64,000 nt of DNA from CAVWSM01 sp963757805 (GTDB taxonomy: Bacteria > Actinomycetota > Actinomycetes > Jiangellales > Jiangellaceae), in the NCBI GenBank assembly GCA_963757805.1, contig CAVWSM010000013.1:62001-126000 (forward strand), read 5' to 3'. Below the pieces are notes generated by a model. That model was not told where the DNA came from. It made no database searches and saw only the letters and a program-made list of their open reading frames with translations. A program made the translations under genes and the position numbers. This document shows, piece after piece, positions 33,040 through 41,806 of the stretch (position 1 is its first letter; every line of letters begins with the position of its first letter).

Positions 33040-33996
33040 TCAGAGCAGACCCTTGTCCTCGAGGTAGGCCTGTGCCACGTCGGCAGGCTGCATGCGCTCG
33101 GCGTCGACCTGCAGGTTGAGCATCGCAAGATCCTCGGTGGTCAGCACGTCGGCGAGCTGGTTGAGCGCGTCGGCAACCTCGGGAGCGCCTGCTGACTCCG
33201 TGTTGACGAATGGCACGAGGTTGTCGGCAAGCTGCAGCCCCTTGTCGTCCTCGAGCAGGACAAGACCGAACTGGTCGAGCGTGCCGTCGGTGGTGCCAAC
33301 GAGGCCGAGCTGCACCGTACCGTCCTGCACGGCCTGCTTGGTCTGCGTGGTGCCGAAGCCGAGTGGCTCGACCTGCGTGATGTTCAGCCCGTAGGTCTGC
33401 TCGAGGCCGATCTCGCAGAACGGCCGGTCCGGGCACTCCTCGGTCGCTGCAAGCACGAGTGGCTGACCCAGGGCTGCGAGATCGGAGAGTGTCGTCAGAT
33501 TGTTCTGTTGGGCGAATTCCTGCGTGACAGCGAAGCCGTTGGCGTCGATCGCTTCTGCCGGATCGAGCACCGTGAGCCCGTGTGCCTCCGCGATCGGTGT
33601 GACGACTGCCACCGTCGCCGCCGCATCGCTCGTCGCGATGGTCGGCGCGTCTGGGCCGTTGTCCGCGTGATTGAGGAACTCGGTCATAGTTGCCAAGTAC
33701 TCAGGTACGACGTCAATGTCGCCGCTTTCGAGCGCCGGCTCGTAGAGCTCGCGGTTGTCGACCGACTGGACAGTCACGGTATAGCCGGCGTCCTCAAGCA
33801 GCAGCTTGTACATCTCCTGCATGACGAGCATCTCGGTAAAGTTGGCACCCCCAACTGTGAGGTCGCCACTGGCACTGCCGGTGGTCTCACCGCCGGTAGT
33901 GGTGTCGTCATCGTCGTCGTTACCGCCGCATGCGGCGAGGGTGAGAACGAGCCCTACGGTGAGGGCAATCGGGGTCTTGCGCAGTGACATTCTCAT
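33040..33996 (-). CDS. Osmoprotectant (glycine betaine/choline-type) ABC substrate-binding lipoprotein
   Basis: This 318-residue OpuAC-type binding protein is a lipoprotein: a charged start, hydrophobic ALTVGLVLTLAACGG with the lipobox Cys, then an acidic/Thr linker. The mature part begins LTVGGANFTEMLVMQEMYKLLLEDAGYTV and includes PALESGDIDVVPEYLATM, as in the QAT (quaternary amine) binding family. It captures the solute outside the membrane for the two permeases encoded just upstream. The start is uncertain between GTG 34005 and ATG 33996/33990; I use the ATG with better ribosome-site spacing. Confidence 0.9.
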   Translation of the reverse strand: MRMSLRKTPIALTVGLVLTLAACGGNDDDDDTTTGGETTGSASGDLTVGGANFTEMLVMQEMYKLLLEDAGYTVTVQSVDNRELYEPALESGDIDVVPEYLATMTEFLNHADNGPDAPTIATSDAAATVAVVTPIAEAHGLTVLDPAEAIDANGFAVTQEFAQQNNLTTLSDLAALGQPLVLAATEECPDRPFCEIGLEQTYGLNITQVEPLGFGTTQTKQAVQDGTVQLGLVGTTDGTLDQFGLVLLEDDKGLQLADNLVPFVNTESAGAPEVADALNQLADVLTTEDLAMLNLQVDAERMQPADVAQAYLEDKGLL

Positions 33997-34135
33997 TGGC
34001 GGCACACCGCCTTCCTGGTCCGCCTTCTGTGTCCCGTGCCGCGACTGCGGTCACGCGTGTCCGGCGAGCACCTCGGGGCACCCGCGCTTGCACCAGTCAA
34101 CTCCCGTCGTCTGACAGATTCATCCGCTAGGAAGA

Positions 34136-34867
34136 TCACGAATCCGCAACAGAGCCGACAGCCGGGTTGAGGCCCCTGGCCCGACGCCGCCGCGTCCGCT
34201 CCCGCGGCACCGGATCGAGCACGCGCTGTAGCAACCCGAACAAGCCTTCGACGACGAGTGCATAGAGAGCAACGAGGATCGCGCCGGCCAGGACCTGATC
34301 GTTGTCCTGGCGGCCGAAACCGTTGGTGATGATCCGGCCGAGTCCCGGACCGGCGACGACCGCGGCAATGGTGGCCGTGGCGACGACCTGCACGGCCGCG
34401 ATCCGTACGCCGTTCATCATGAGCGGTGTCGCGAGCGGCAGCTCGACATCTCGCACGAGCTGTCCGCCATTCATCCCCATGCCGCGCGCGGCTTCCACAA
34501 CGTCGCGATCCACCTCACGCATGCCCACGTACGTGTTCGTGAGCATCGGGGGGATGGCAAACAGCACGAGCGCGATGACCGTGGCAATAGTCCGTTGCTC
34601 GTTGGTAGTGCCGATGAGGAGGATCAGGATCACGACAATCGCGAAGACCGGCACGGCCCGCCCGATGTTCGACACCTGGATGGCGAGCGTTCCGCCACGG
34701 CCGATATGGCCGAGCACAACAGCGATCGGAATAGCCAAGAGCGCGGCCACGAGGAGTGCGAGGCCCGAAATGTAGGTGTGCTCCCAGAGCCGCTGAGCAA
34801 TGCCCTCCGGCCCGCTCCAGTTGGCTTCGTCAGTCAGCCAGTCCCACGCACCCGTCAGCTGGTCCAT
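34136..34867 (-). CDS. Osmoprotectant ABC transporter permease (OpuCD-like)
   Basis: This 243-residue permease has about six membrane helices and the typical EAA loop (EAARGMGMNGGQLVRDVELPLATPLMMNGVRI). The BPD_transp_1 fold and the short length match the OpuCB/OpuCD type. The ATG at 34867 begins 2 nt after the stop of the first permease, so they are coupled. The C-terminal tail is Arg-rich. It works with the neighbouring permease, the lipoprotein and the divergently encoded ATPase to import compatible solutes. Confidence 0.9.
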   Translation of the reverse strand: MDQLTGAWDWLTDEANWSGPEGIAQRLWEHTYISGLALLVAALLAIPIAVVLGHIGRGGTLAIQVSNIGRAVPVFAIVVILILLIGTTNEQRTIATVIALVLFAIPPMLTNTYVGMREVDRDVVEAARGMGMNGGQLVRDVELPLATPLMMNGVRIAAVQVVATATIAAVVAGPGLGRIITNGFGRQDNDQVLAGAILVALYALVVEGLFGLLQRVLDPVPRERTRRRRARGLNPAVGSVADS

Positions 34868-34869
34868 GC

Positions 34870-35520
34870 TCAGCCCTCCCTTCGGCGCCACGGCGTCATG
34901 CCGCGCTGAAGCGCGAGAAGCAGCAGGTCGGCGATCAGCGCTAGCACGACGCAAAGCACCGACGCCGTGAACACCTCGGCCCGGAAGTTGCTGCGATAGC
35001 CGCGATAGATGGCGTTTCCGAGGCCCCCGAAACCGATGATGGCTCCGACTGTCGTGAGCGCGACTGCGGACACCGTCGCTACGCGTAACCCGGCGAAGAT
35101 GGTGGGCAGTGCGAGGGGAAGCTCGATGCGCAGCAGCAGCCGTCCGGCGCCATAGCCCATGCCACGCGCGGCTTCCACGGCCTCGGCGGGTACGGAGCGA
35201 AGGCCGGCAAGCACTGTGCGCACGAGGATGACCAGCGAGTAGATCGTGATCCCGATGATGACCGTCTCGATCGTCAGGCCAGTCCAAGGGTTCAACAGAG
35301 CGAACAGCGCCAGCGACGGGATGGTGTACAGAATCGTGGATGTGCCGAGCACGGGGCCTTCGAACACGGTCCACCTGCGGATGAGCAGTGCCAGCGGCAG
35401 CGAGACAGCCAGCGCGATGACGATGGAAACCACGGTGATGTAGATGTGCTCGCTGAGCATGTCTCGCAGGTCGTCGCTGCGCGTCTCCACGTATTCCCAG
35501 CAGACCCACTCATTGCGCAC
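34870..35520 (-). CDS. Osmoprotectant ABC transporter permease (OpuCB-like)
   Basis: This 216-residue permease has NEWVCWEYVETRSDDLRDML at its start, about five or six membrane helices and the EAA loop EAARGMGYGAGRLLLRIELPLALPTIFAGLRV. The GTG at 35520 is the only start that puts the conserved CWEY segment close to the N-terminus; longer frames run into the divergent ATPase gene. The start codons of this gene and the ATPase are 27 bp apart, so their promoters must overlap the coding ends. It is the first gene of the permease-permease-lipoprotein-DUF1684 run. Confidence 0.88.
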   Translation of the reverse strand: MRNEWVCWEYVETRSDDLRDMLSEHIYITVVSIVIALAVSLPLALLIRRWTVFEGPVLGTSTILYTIPSLALFALLNPWTGLTIETVIIGITIYSLVILVRTVLAGLRSVPAEAVEAARGMGYGAGRLLLRIELPLALPTIFAGLRVATVSAVALTTVGAIIGFGGLGNAIYRGYRSNFRAEVFTASVLCVVLALIADLLLLALQRGMTPWRRREG

Positions 35521-35547
35521 CAGGCACGAGTCGGAAAGGCTGGCCGC

Positions 35548-36747
35548 ATGGACGAGCACGACACAGACCGTACCGAAGATGTAATGGTGCGGCTCGACCG
35601 CGTCTCCAAGAAGTACGACGATGGCACGGTCGCAGTGCATGAGATCTCGTTGGACGTGCCGCGAGGCTCGCTCGTCATCCTGGTCGGACCGTCCGGCTGC
35701 GGAAAGACGACGACGCTCAAGATGGTCAACCGTCTCGTGGAGCCGACGTCCGGGTCCATCGTCGTCGACGGGCGCGATGTCATGAAGTCCAACCCGGTAG
35801 ACATGCGCCGCAGCATGGGTTACGTCATCCAGCAGGTCGGCCTCTTCCCGCACCGCACGATCCTCGACAACGTCGCCACCGTCCCGGAACTGCTTGGTTG
35901 GTCGAAGGCGCAGCGGCGCGCGCGAGCCGGTGAGCTGCTCGAGCTGGTGGGACTGGATCCCGGTGTGTACGGAAAGCGCTACCCGCATGCGCTCTCGGGC
36001 GGGCAGCGCCAACGCGTCGGCGTGGCACGGGCGCTCGCCGCCGACCCGCCCGTGCTCTTGATGGACGAGCCATTCAGTGCCGTCGACCCGATCGTGCGCG
36101 ACCAGCTCCAGGAGGAGTTCCTTCGGCTGCAGGCCGAGGTCAGCAAGACCATCCTTTTCGTCACGCACGACATCGAGGAGGCCGTACGCCTCGGTGACCG
36201 CATCGCGGTGTTGCGGCAGGGCGGCTACCTAGAGCAGTACGACTCCCCCGCGACGATCCTCGGCGCCCCGGCGACGCCGTTCGTGGCCGAGTTCGTGGGC
36301 GCTGACCGCGGCCTCAAGCGACTCTCGGTCACGCAGACCACTGAGAGTGACTTGGAGCATCCGCCGGTCGTGCGGGCGACCGACTCCCTTGACGACGCGG
36401 CTCGCGTGATGGCCGAGGCGCGCAGCCGATGGGCAGTCGTGCTCGACGAGCACGGCGGGCTGGCCGGCTGGGTCGGTCGGGACATGCTCGACGGTTCCGG
36501 CGTCGTCCGTGACCGGGCTAAGCGGATGGACGCCTGGGTGCTGCTCGGCGACTCACTCAAAGTTGCGTTCGGCGAGATGCTGCAGTGGGACGCCGGTTGG
36601 ATCGCGGTGCTCGATCCGAAGGACCAGCGATATCTCGGGGTGCTCACACCCAACACACTGCACATCGCGCTGCGCCGCTCGATCGACGCCGACGCTCGGG
36701 GGGTCGAGCCGTCTGAGGTGGCGGTGGAGACGGTCGCGGAGGCGTGA
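35548..36747 (+). CDS. Osmoprotectant ABC transporter ATPase with CBS domains (OpuCA/ProV-like)
   Basis: This 399-residue ATPase has GPSGCGKTTT (Walker A), LSGGQRQRVGVARALA (signature), VLLMDEPFSAVDP (Walker B) and a C-terminal CBS pair (VVRATDSLDDAARVMAEARSRWAVVLDEHGGLAGWV, and so on). CBS domains sense ionic strength or nucleotides in OpuA-type systems, so they may gate uptake with turgor. Length is normal. The ATG at 35548 follows GGAAAGG. It is divergent from the permeases although all belong to one transporter. Confidence 0.9.
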   Translation: MDEHDTDRTEDVMVRLDRVSKKYDDGTVAVHEISLDVPRGSLVILVGPSGCGKTTTLKMVNRLVEPTSGSIVVDGRDVMKSNPVDMRRSMGYVIQQVGLFPHRTILDNVATVPELLGWSKAQRRARAGELLELVGLDPGVYGKRYPHALSGGQRQRVGVARALAADPPVLLMDEPFSAVDPIVRDQLQEEFLRLQAEVSKTILFVTHDIEEAVRLGDRIAVLRQGGYLEQYDSPATILGAPATPFVAEFVGADRGLKRLSVTQTTESDLEHPPVVRATDSLDDAARVMAEARSRWAVVLDEHGGLAGWVGRDMLDGSGVVRDRAKRMDAWVLLGDSLKVAFGEMLQWDAGWIAVLDPKDQRYLGVLTPNTLHIALRRSIDADARGVEPSEVAVETVAEA

Positions 36748-37249
36748 GATTGCGGCTGTGGCACTGAGTAGCACCGAGGTGTGTGGCCGTCCTAGCGGAC
36801 GGTCCTCGACTCATTTCCACGTCAGCCGTCCCGTCGGGGCGGCTGTTCTTGTATCTGCGCCCTCCGTCAGACGACCGGAGCTGCTCGCCGAGCGCATCAC
36901 GACGTACCGCGAGCTCAAAGCGATGACCGCCGACTGCATCATCAGCCCGCTCGCGGCCGGTGCAGGAGCGGTACGGCTCACTCATGGCTGAACCAGCGTA
37001 GTTGGCCCGCGTCCTCGCAGATGGCGCTGCCCGGGCCAGCCTGGTGGCTGGGCAGGTCCTCGATCGTGTCCGCGCGGCAGTCGGACTCATCTAGCCCGTG
37101 GGTCACACCGGCTGAGGCTGGACAAGGGCGGTCCGGAGGTCCTTTGCGTCTGCCGGGCCCGACCCCAGCAGATACCAAGCGACGCGGCCGTGTCACCCCG
37201 GCGTCGGGCTCGATTCCCCGATCGCTGTCAGGCCCCGCGGAGGTGGGGT
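36748..37249. other. 502-base region without a supported gene
   Basis: This stretch lies between the opuCA-like gene (plus) and ygfZ (minus, ending at 37250). It carries two hairpins near its left end, listed separately, and otherwise only short open frames with no ribosome site, so I call no gene. It is GC-rich and shows no tRNA cloverleaf. Confidence 0.6.
36787..36850 (+). terminator. Double hairpin terminator of the osmoprotectant ATPase gene
   Basis: Two hairpins follow the stop. CCGTCC-TAGC-GGACGG spans 36787-36802. CAGCCGTCCC-GTC-GGGGCGGCTG spans 36823-36845 with one T-G wobble and is followed by TTCTTGT. The second looks like an intrinsic terminator for the plus-strand gene. Confidence 0.65.
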
Positions 37250-38217
37250 CTAGCCGCGCAGGGCCGGCCGGATGTGCAGGCCGGCCTCGGGGTCGACGAC
37301 GACCTCCTGCGACGCAGCGACGCCGTCGGCGAGCAGGTCGGCGTCGACGGGCACGGAGCGCTTGAGGAGCGCGAGGCCGATCGGCCCGAGCTCGAAATGG
37401 CGCGCGCTCGATCCGACGAAACCCACCTCGCGGCCGTCGAGCGTCACCGGAGCGCCGCGCGCCGGCAGCCGGTCGACCGACCCATCGAGGTGCAGCATCA
37501 CGAGCCGCCGCGGCGGGCGCCCGAGGTTGTGCACGCGGGCGACGGTCTCCTGACCGCGGTAGCAGCCCTTGTCGAGGTGCACGGCAGCCGGGATCCAGCC
37601 CAGCTCGTTGGGGATCGACCGGTGGTCGGTGTCGATGCCGAGCCGCGGCGCGTGGGCCTCGATGCGCAAGGCCTCGTAGGCCAGCAGACCCGCAGGCGGG
37701 CCGAACCGCTCGACGGCCTCGGCGAGCTCGGCGCGGGGCACCAGGACCTCCCGGCCGAGCCGCGAAGCCGTCATCCCCGCTGCGGCTCGAACACGACCGC
37801 CCACTCATCCGTCACGTCGGCGACCTCTACCTGCATGAGGAAGCGCATCTTGTCGAGGAACTCGGCGAGCGCGGGCGCCATCCCCGGCTCAACGGTCGCC
37901 CACACGGCCTCGCCATCGTCGACCAGCCGCATGTGGTGCTCGACGTGCCCGTTGGGCGACAGGATCAGCGCCTCGGTCCGGACTCCGGGTGCGAGCTGCT
38001 CGACCTGCTGCGTGGTGATCGAGTGCAGGTAGGCGAGCCGGTCGGGTCCGGCGATCCGTACGACGCCGCGATGGGAGAGGTCCACGAACCCGACCCCCGA
38101 CGCCAGCTGGCGCTGCTCCTTCATCGGGTCGCCGTAGTGCGCCGCAACGCCCGCGTCGGGCTCATCGGCCGCGACTGCGCCGGGCAACGCCAAGAGAGGC
38201 GACGAGTAGGAGGTCAC
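37250..38217 (-). pseudogene. ygfZ: YgfZ/GcvT-domain folate-binding protein, frame broken once
   Basis: The family is defined by the near-C-terminal motif KGCYRGQE, found here as DKGCYRGQETVARVHN. YgfZ binds folate and helps Fe-S cluster assembly and tRNA modification. The N-terminal part (HYGDPMKEQRQLASGVGFVDLSHRGVV) and the C-terminal part (ASRLGREVLVPRAELAEAVE onward) lie in different frames that meet near nt 37780. Adding one base there, for example a lost G in a CCGG stretch, gives a continuous 322-residue protein of normal size. It starts with GTG at 38217, 2 nt after the fur stop, so the two are cotranscribed. Confidence 0.83.
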
Positions 38218-38219
38218 GT

Positions 38220-38669
38220 CTACGACGGTAGCCCGCTCGGCTGCGCCTGCGCTGCGCCCAAGCAGTCGGCGCAGGTGCCGAACACCGTGAGATGCGGCAC
38301 GTCGGCGTCGAATCCGTACGACTTGTCGACCGCCCCCACCAGGGTGTCCGCGACCGAGGTCGGTGCCTCGGTGACCCGTCCGCAGGTCCGGCACACGAGG
38401 TGCACGTGCTCTGGCTCGTCGCTCGAGTGGTAGACGGGCGCACCGTGGCCGAGGTGCGCGTGCGCGACGAGTCCGAGCTCCTCGAGCAGGTCGAGGGTGC
38501 GGTAGACGGTCGACAGGTTGATCCCGCGCGCGGTGCGCTGGACATAGTCGAGGACAGCCTCGGGCGTGGAGTGGTGCAGGTCGCGCACGGCGGCCAGGAC
38601 CAGCTCGCGCTGCGGCGTGAGCCGATAGCCCCGCTCGCGCAGCGTCGCTCGCCAGTCCTGCTCAGTCAC
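38220..38669 (-). CDS. Fur-family metalloregulator
   Basis: This 149-residue Fur-type repressor has the winged helix (RGYRLTPQRELVLAAVRDLHHSTPEAVLDYV, then NLSTVYRTLDLLEELGLV) and a metal-binding C-terminus with HVHLVCRTCG and CADC, giving two CxxC pairs for a structural zinc. Sequence alone does not tell Fe, Zn or peroxide sensing; the HVHLVC arrangement is often seen in zinc-sensing FurB/Zur proteins. The GTG at 38669 is used. It lies 2 nt upstream of ygfZ, an Fe-S-related gene, which hints at metal or iron-sulfur control. Confidence 0.9.
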   Translation of the reverse strand: MTEQDWRATLRERGYRLTPQRELVLAAVRDLHHSTPEAVLDYVQRTARGINLSTVYRTLDLLEELGLVAHAHLGHGAPVYHSSDEPEHVHLVCRTCGRVTEAPTSVADTLVGAVDKSYGFDADVPHLTVFGTCADCLGAAQAQPSGLPS

Positions 38670-38695
38670 GCGGTCGAGTCTAGGTCGGGGCTCGT

Positions 38696-39232
38696 TCAGG
38701 AGAGCGGCTCGACGCCCACCCGAGCCGTGTCGGAGCCGGCGACGCGCTCCAGCTCGGCCGAGATGTGCGGCTGCAGGGACTCCCCCATGGCAGCCATCTC
38801 GAAGACCCAGAACAGCTTGCTCTGCACGAGGCCGTAGAGCCGGTGCCCGGCCCGGTAGTCCTTCGCGGTCTCGGTCTTGAGCACCCCGCGGGTCGCGAGC
38901 TCGATCTTGGCGGGCTCGACTGTGCCGAGGTAGATCTCCACGATGCCGGTGGGGTGGGTCAGGACGACCTCGATGGCGCCGTCCGGCTGCGGCCGCCAGT
39001 AGCCGGTTTCGGTCGCGAGCGGCCGCCCGAGTGCACCCTCGTCGGAGAGCGCCCAGCTGCGCGACTCGTACGACAGGAACGGCTTGTCGGGCACGTACGT
39101 GAACTCGATCTCCTGCCCGAACCGGAACGCCTCGATCGTCGGATAGTCGCCGACCCCCGGCCCCTGCCACCTCCCGAGCAACCAGGAGATCGGCACGCAG
39201 TCCGGATGCAGGTCGGACGGGATCTCGATCAG
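38696..39232 (-). CDS. FABP-family nitrobindin-like protein
   Basis: This 178-residue beta-barrel protein is of the actinobacterial nitrobindin (heme-binding, DUF1794) family: SDLHPDCVPISWLLGRWQGPGVGDY, IEAFRFGQEIEFTYVPDKPFLSYESRSWAL and HPTGIVEIYLGTVEPAKIELAT. It may bind heme or nitrate. The start is uncertain. The frame is open further upstream into a membrane peptide (39229-39331) and I see no ATG or GTG near the normal N-terminus; the CTG at 39232, 8 nt after AAGGGG and overlapping the upstream stop, is a guess. Confidence 0.8.
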   Translation of the reverse strand: MIEIPSDLHPDCVPISWLLGRWQGPGVGDYPTIEAFRFGQEIEFTYVPDKPFLSYESRSWALSDEGALGRPLATETGYWRPQPDGAIEVVLTHPTGIVEIYLGTVEPAKIELATRGVLKTETAKDYRAGHRLYGLVQSKLFWVFEMAAMGESLQPHISAELERVAGSDTARVGVEPLS

Positions 39233-39331
39233 CTCTGCCCCTTGTAGAGCCGATAGACGACGAAGCCTGCGAACCAAACGACCGTCGAGCGCGACGACGA
39301 TGAGCAGGCCGGTGAAGAAGACCTCGAGCAC
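39229..39331 (-). CDS. 33-residue single-TM membrane peptide (frame broken once)
   Basis: The minus-strand reading starts MLEVFFTGLLIVVA at 39331. If one base near 39288 is removed it continues STVVWFAGFVVYRLYKGQS and stops at 39229. The resulting 33-residue peptide has one continuous membrane helix with a positive C-terminus, and 103 bases equal 34 codons plus one extra base. As written the frame enters the FABP gene instead. It is too small to be sure of but looks like a genuine small membrane protein of the FABP neighbourhood. Confidence 0.5.
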
Positions 39332-39363
39332 GGCTGGAGTCTAACCAGCCCTAAGGTCGGCGC

Positions 39364-39726
39364 ATGGCACGCAGTCTTGTCGTAAAGGTCACAGCCGGCT
39401 CCGACGCGCCGGAGCGCTGCTCGCAGGCGTTCACGGTCGCGGCCACGGCCGCCGCCTCCGGGGTGGACGTCTCGCTCTGGCTCACCGGTGAGTCGGCCTG
39501 GTTCGCGTTGCCGGGCCGCGCAGCGGAGTTCGAGCTGCCGCACGCCGCGCCGCTGCCCGACCTGCTCGACGCGGTGCTGGCGGCGGGGCGGGTGACGCTG
39601 TGCACGCAGTGCGCCGCGCGGCGGGACATCGGGGCAGGCGACGTCATCGACGGCGTACGGATCGCAGGCGCTGCGGTCTTCGTGGAGGAGTCGCTCGCCG
39701 AAGGGGCGCAAGCGCTCGTCTACTGA
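39364..39726 (+). CDS. DsrE-family protein
   Basis: This 120-residue protein has the DsrE/DsrF-like fold: MARSLVVKVTAGSDAPERCSQAFTVAATAAASGVDVSLWLTGESAW and PLPDLLDAVLAAGRVTLCTQCAARRDI, with a CTQC pair and a C-terminal GVRIAGAAVFVEESLAEG. Relatives handle protein-bound sulfane sulfur, but the DsrE Cys position differs between members. It starts with ATG at 39364, divergent from the small membrane peptide by 32 bp, and its end overlaps the discoidin-like gene by 7 bp. Confidence 0.82.
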   Translation: MARSLVVKVTAGSDAPERCSQAFTVAATAAASGVDVSLWLTGESAWFALPGRAAEFELPHAAPLPDLLDAVLAAGRVTLCTQCAARRDIGAGDVIDGVRIAGAAVFVEESLAEGAQALVY

Positions 39727-40352
39727 GCGGCGCCGAGGACCTCGATGGTGCCGACGGCGATGGTGTTGCGCGGGCCCTCGGCCGAGCTGAGCACCTCCAT
39801 CGTGACCTGCGTGCTGGTCAGCGGACCCGGCGTCTCGATGCGCTGCACGTCACGGTTGTCGGGTGCCGGGTCGAGCTCCTGCTCCAGGCTCACCCCGTTG
39901 TCAAAGGTCCAGCGCACCTTGGTCAGCCGCCGGTTCTCTGCGTAGCGGTCGGTGCCGTCCGCCGGATCGGTCTTGGCGTAGCCGGGCACGATGCCGAGCC
40001 CGCTGACCTGCGCCGCGGCGCCGAGGTCGATCGTGAGCGTCTGCCCGACCCCGTCGCCGGGGCAGCGCCAAGCAGTCGACACGTCGGCGTCGATCGCGAG
40101 CATCGGTGCGTACGACACCGTCGCGCCGGTTGCGTCGCGCCCGTCCTGCTGCTGGCAGGTGGCTGTCGCGCCGACCGGCGTGAGCGGCGACGCGTTGGCG
40201 CCCGCGGTTGCGGCCGGGCTCTTGCGGCCCTCCCCACCCCCGTTGACCGTGGCGGCCGCGGCACCGACGGTGAAACCCACGATCGCCGCGCCACCGAACA
40301 GCGCGATCGCGACAGGCCGGGTCACTGGCAGCTGAGGCAGGCGTACAGGCAC
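39720..40352 (-). CDS. Membrane-anchored protein with discoidin-like (glycan-binding) domain
   Basis: This 210-residue protein has one N-terminal membrane helix (PVAIALFGGAAIVGFTVGAAAA), a disordered Gly/Ala linker and an extracytoplasmic beta-sandwich (SYAPMLAIDADVSTAWRCPGDGVGQTLTIDLGAAAQVSGLGIVPGYAK, then RRLTKVRWTFDNGVSLEQELDP). The pattern of W..P after a DxxxxTAW motif and the RxxKVR strand are typical of F5/8-type-C carbohydrate-binding modules that decorate actinobacterial envelope proteins. The ligand is unknown. It is convergent with DsrE. Confidence 0.78.
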   Translation of the reverse strand: MPVRLPQLPVTRPVAIALFGGAAIVGFTVGAAAATVNGGGEGRKSPAATAGANASPLTPVGATATCQQQDGRDATGATVSYAPMLAIDADVSTAWRCPGDGVGQTLTIDLGAAAQVSGLGIVPGYAKTDPADGTDRYAENRRLTKVRWTFDNGVSLEQELDPAPDNRDVQRIETPGPLTSTQVTMEVLSSAEGPRNTIAVGTIEVLGAAQ

Positions 40353-40420
40353 CGGGACACTGTACGGAACCAGCGGCGCATGCGACAGACCCGCACGAAA
40401 CGGGCTCGCCTCCCACGCCG

Positions 40421-40464
40421 CTGGGGCGCCCCCGCACCGCCCGAGCGGCGTTGGGGCGCCCCAG
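40421..40464. repeat. GC-rich hairpin
   Basis: CTGGGGCGCC at 40421-40430 pairs perfectly with GGCGCCCCAG at 40455-40464. The loop repeats CGGCGTTGG next to the right arm, so the block is also a near direct repeat of the left flank. It lies after the DUF1416 gene (minus strand) and before the discoidin-like gene, so a terminator for sseA-DUF1416 is plausible although no U-run follows. Confidence 0.5.
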
Positions 40465-40480
40465 TGCGCGCGCGCCGGCG

Positions 40481-40780
40481 CTAGCCGACCGAGACCTCCA
40501 GCTCCGCGACCGCCCCGCGCTCAGCGATGACCGCCCGGTCGACGCTGGTCGCGCGTGGCGCGAGGGTGCGTACGGTCCACTCGCCGGGTGCCGCGAAGAA
40601 CCGGAACTGGCCGGCCGCGCTCGTGGGCACCTCGGCGGTGAACTCGCCGCCCTTGTCGAGCAGGCGCACATATGCCCCACCGACCGGGCTGCCGTCACGC
40701 AGGACGACGCCCTGGATCACCGCCTCCTTGGTGAGGTCGATGCCGTCGGTGGAGACGCCTCCCGTGGTTGCTCCGCACAT
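40481..40780 (-). CDS. DUF1416 protein
   Basis: This 99-residue protein starts MCGATTGG and contains EAVIQGVVLRDGSPVGGAYVRLLDKGGEFTAEVPTSAAGQFRFFAAPGEWTVR, a beta-sandwich of the DUF1416 family. It is almost always next to sseA in actinomycetes, as here (start 3 nt after the sseA stop), so it is probably part of a sulfur-transfer unit. The N-terminal CGA could be a functional Cys. No activity is established. Confidence 0.88.
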   Translation of the reverse strand: MCGATTGGVSTDGIDLTKEAVIQGVVLRDGSPVGGAYVRLLDKGGEFTAEVPTSAAGQFRFFAAPGEWTVRTLAPRATSVDRAVIAERGAVAELEVSVG

Positions 40781-40783
40781 CGG

Positions 40784-41642
40784 TCAGGCCCCCGTCGCGG
40801 TGCCGGGCTCGTCGCCCACGACAACGGGTACACCGACGAGGGAGCCGTACTCGGTCCACGAGCCGTCGTAGTTCTTGACGTTTGGCTGGCCGAGCAGCTC
40901 GTGCAGGACGAACCACGTGTGCGCCGAGCGCTCGCCGATGCGGCAGTAGGCGATCGTGTCCTTCGACAGGTCGACGCCCGCATCCTGGTAGAGCGTGCGT
41001 GAGCTCGGTGTCGCTCTTGAACGTGCCGTCGTCGTTGGCCGACTTGGACCAGGGGATGTTCAGTGCGGTCGGTACGTGGCCGCCGCGCTGCGCCTGCTCC
41101 TGCGGCAGGTGCGCCGGGGCGAGCAGGCGTCCGGCGTACTCGTCCGGCGAGCGCACGTCGACGAGGTTCTTGGCGCCAATGGAGGCGACCACCTCGTCGC
41201 GGAACGCGCGGATCGAGGAGTCGGCCTCGCTCGCGGAGTAGGTCGTCGCCGCGCGCTGCACGGCTTCGTCGGTGAGCTCGCGGGAGTCGAGCTCCCACTT
41301 CTTGCGTCCGCCGTCGAGCAGGCGTACGTCGCCGTGGCCGTACAGCTTGAAGTACCAGTACGCGTACGCAGCGAACCAGTTGTTGTTGCCGCCGTAGAGG
41401 ACGACCGTGTTGTCGTTGCCGATGCCGCGGCCCGAGAGGAGCTGCTCGAACGCGGCCTTGCCGATGAAGTCGCGGCGGACCGGGTCTTGCAGGTCCGCCT
41501 TCCAGTCGAGCTTGACGGCGCCACGGATGTGGCCCTTGTCGTAGGCGCTGGTGTCCTCGTCGACCTCGACGAGCACGATGTTGGGATCATCGAGATGCTG
41601 CTCCACCCAGTCGGCGGAGACGAGAACCTGCTCTCGGCTCAT
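40784..41642 (-). pseudogene. sseA: Thiosulfate/3-mercaptopyruvate sulfurtransferase, frame broken once
   Basis: This two-rhodanese-domain protein moves sulfane sulfur to cyanide or thiols. The N-terminal domain and most of the C-terminal domain are in frame (KNLVDVRSPDEYAGR). The frame shifts at nt about 41000, just before the active site; removing one base restores ELRTLYQDAGVDLSKDTIAY and the Cys loop CRIGERSAHTW, with catalytic Cys near residue 233. Length is 3n+1, and the repaired product has 285 residues. A leader peptide lies 165 bp upstream. It is followed by DUF1416. An assembly indel is likely. Confidence 0.85.
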
Positions 41643-41806
41643 GTGGCGTGACCTCCTCGGTCAAAGTTCAGGGATGCGGGTACGCGGTGTGCGCACAGGG
41701 TGGTGCGCTGATCACGGGCGGGTAGGCAGGAGGCGGTGCCGGCATCGGCCGGGCACGGGCGGAGACGAGCCGTGGTGTCAGGGGCTCGGAGGCCGACGCG
41801 CCTGCC

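Noticed and set aside
37204..37222. tRNA T-arm-like stretch (TCGGGCTCGATTCCCCGA)
   Set aside because: No acceptor, D or anticodon stem can be matched around it, so it is not a tRNA.
36978..37249. Short minus-strand open frames after opuCA
   Set aside because: No ribosome site, no family resemblance, and they run into the opposite-strand coding sequence.
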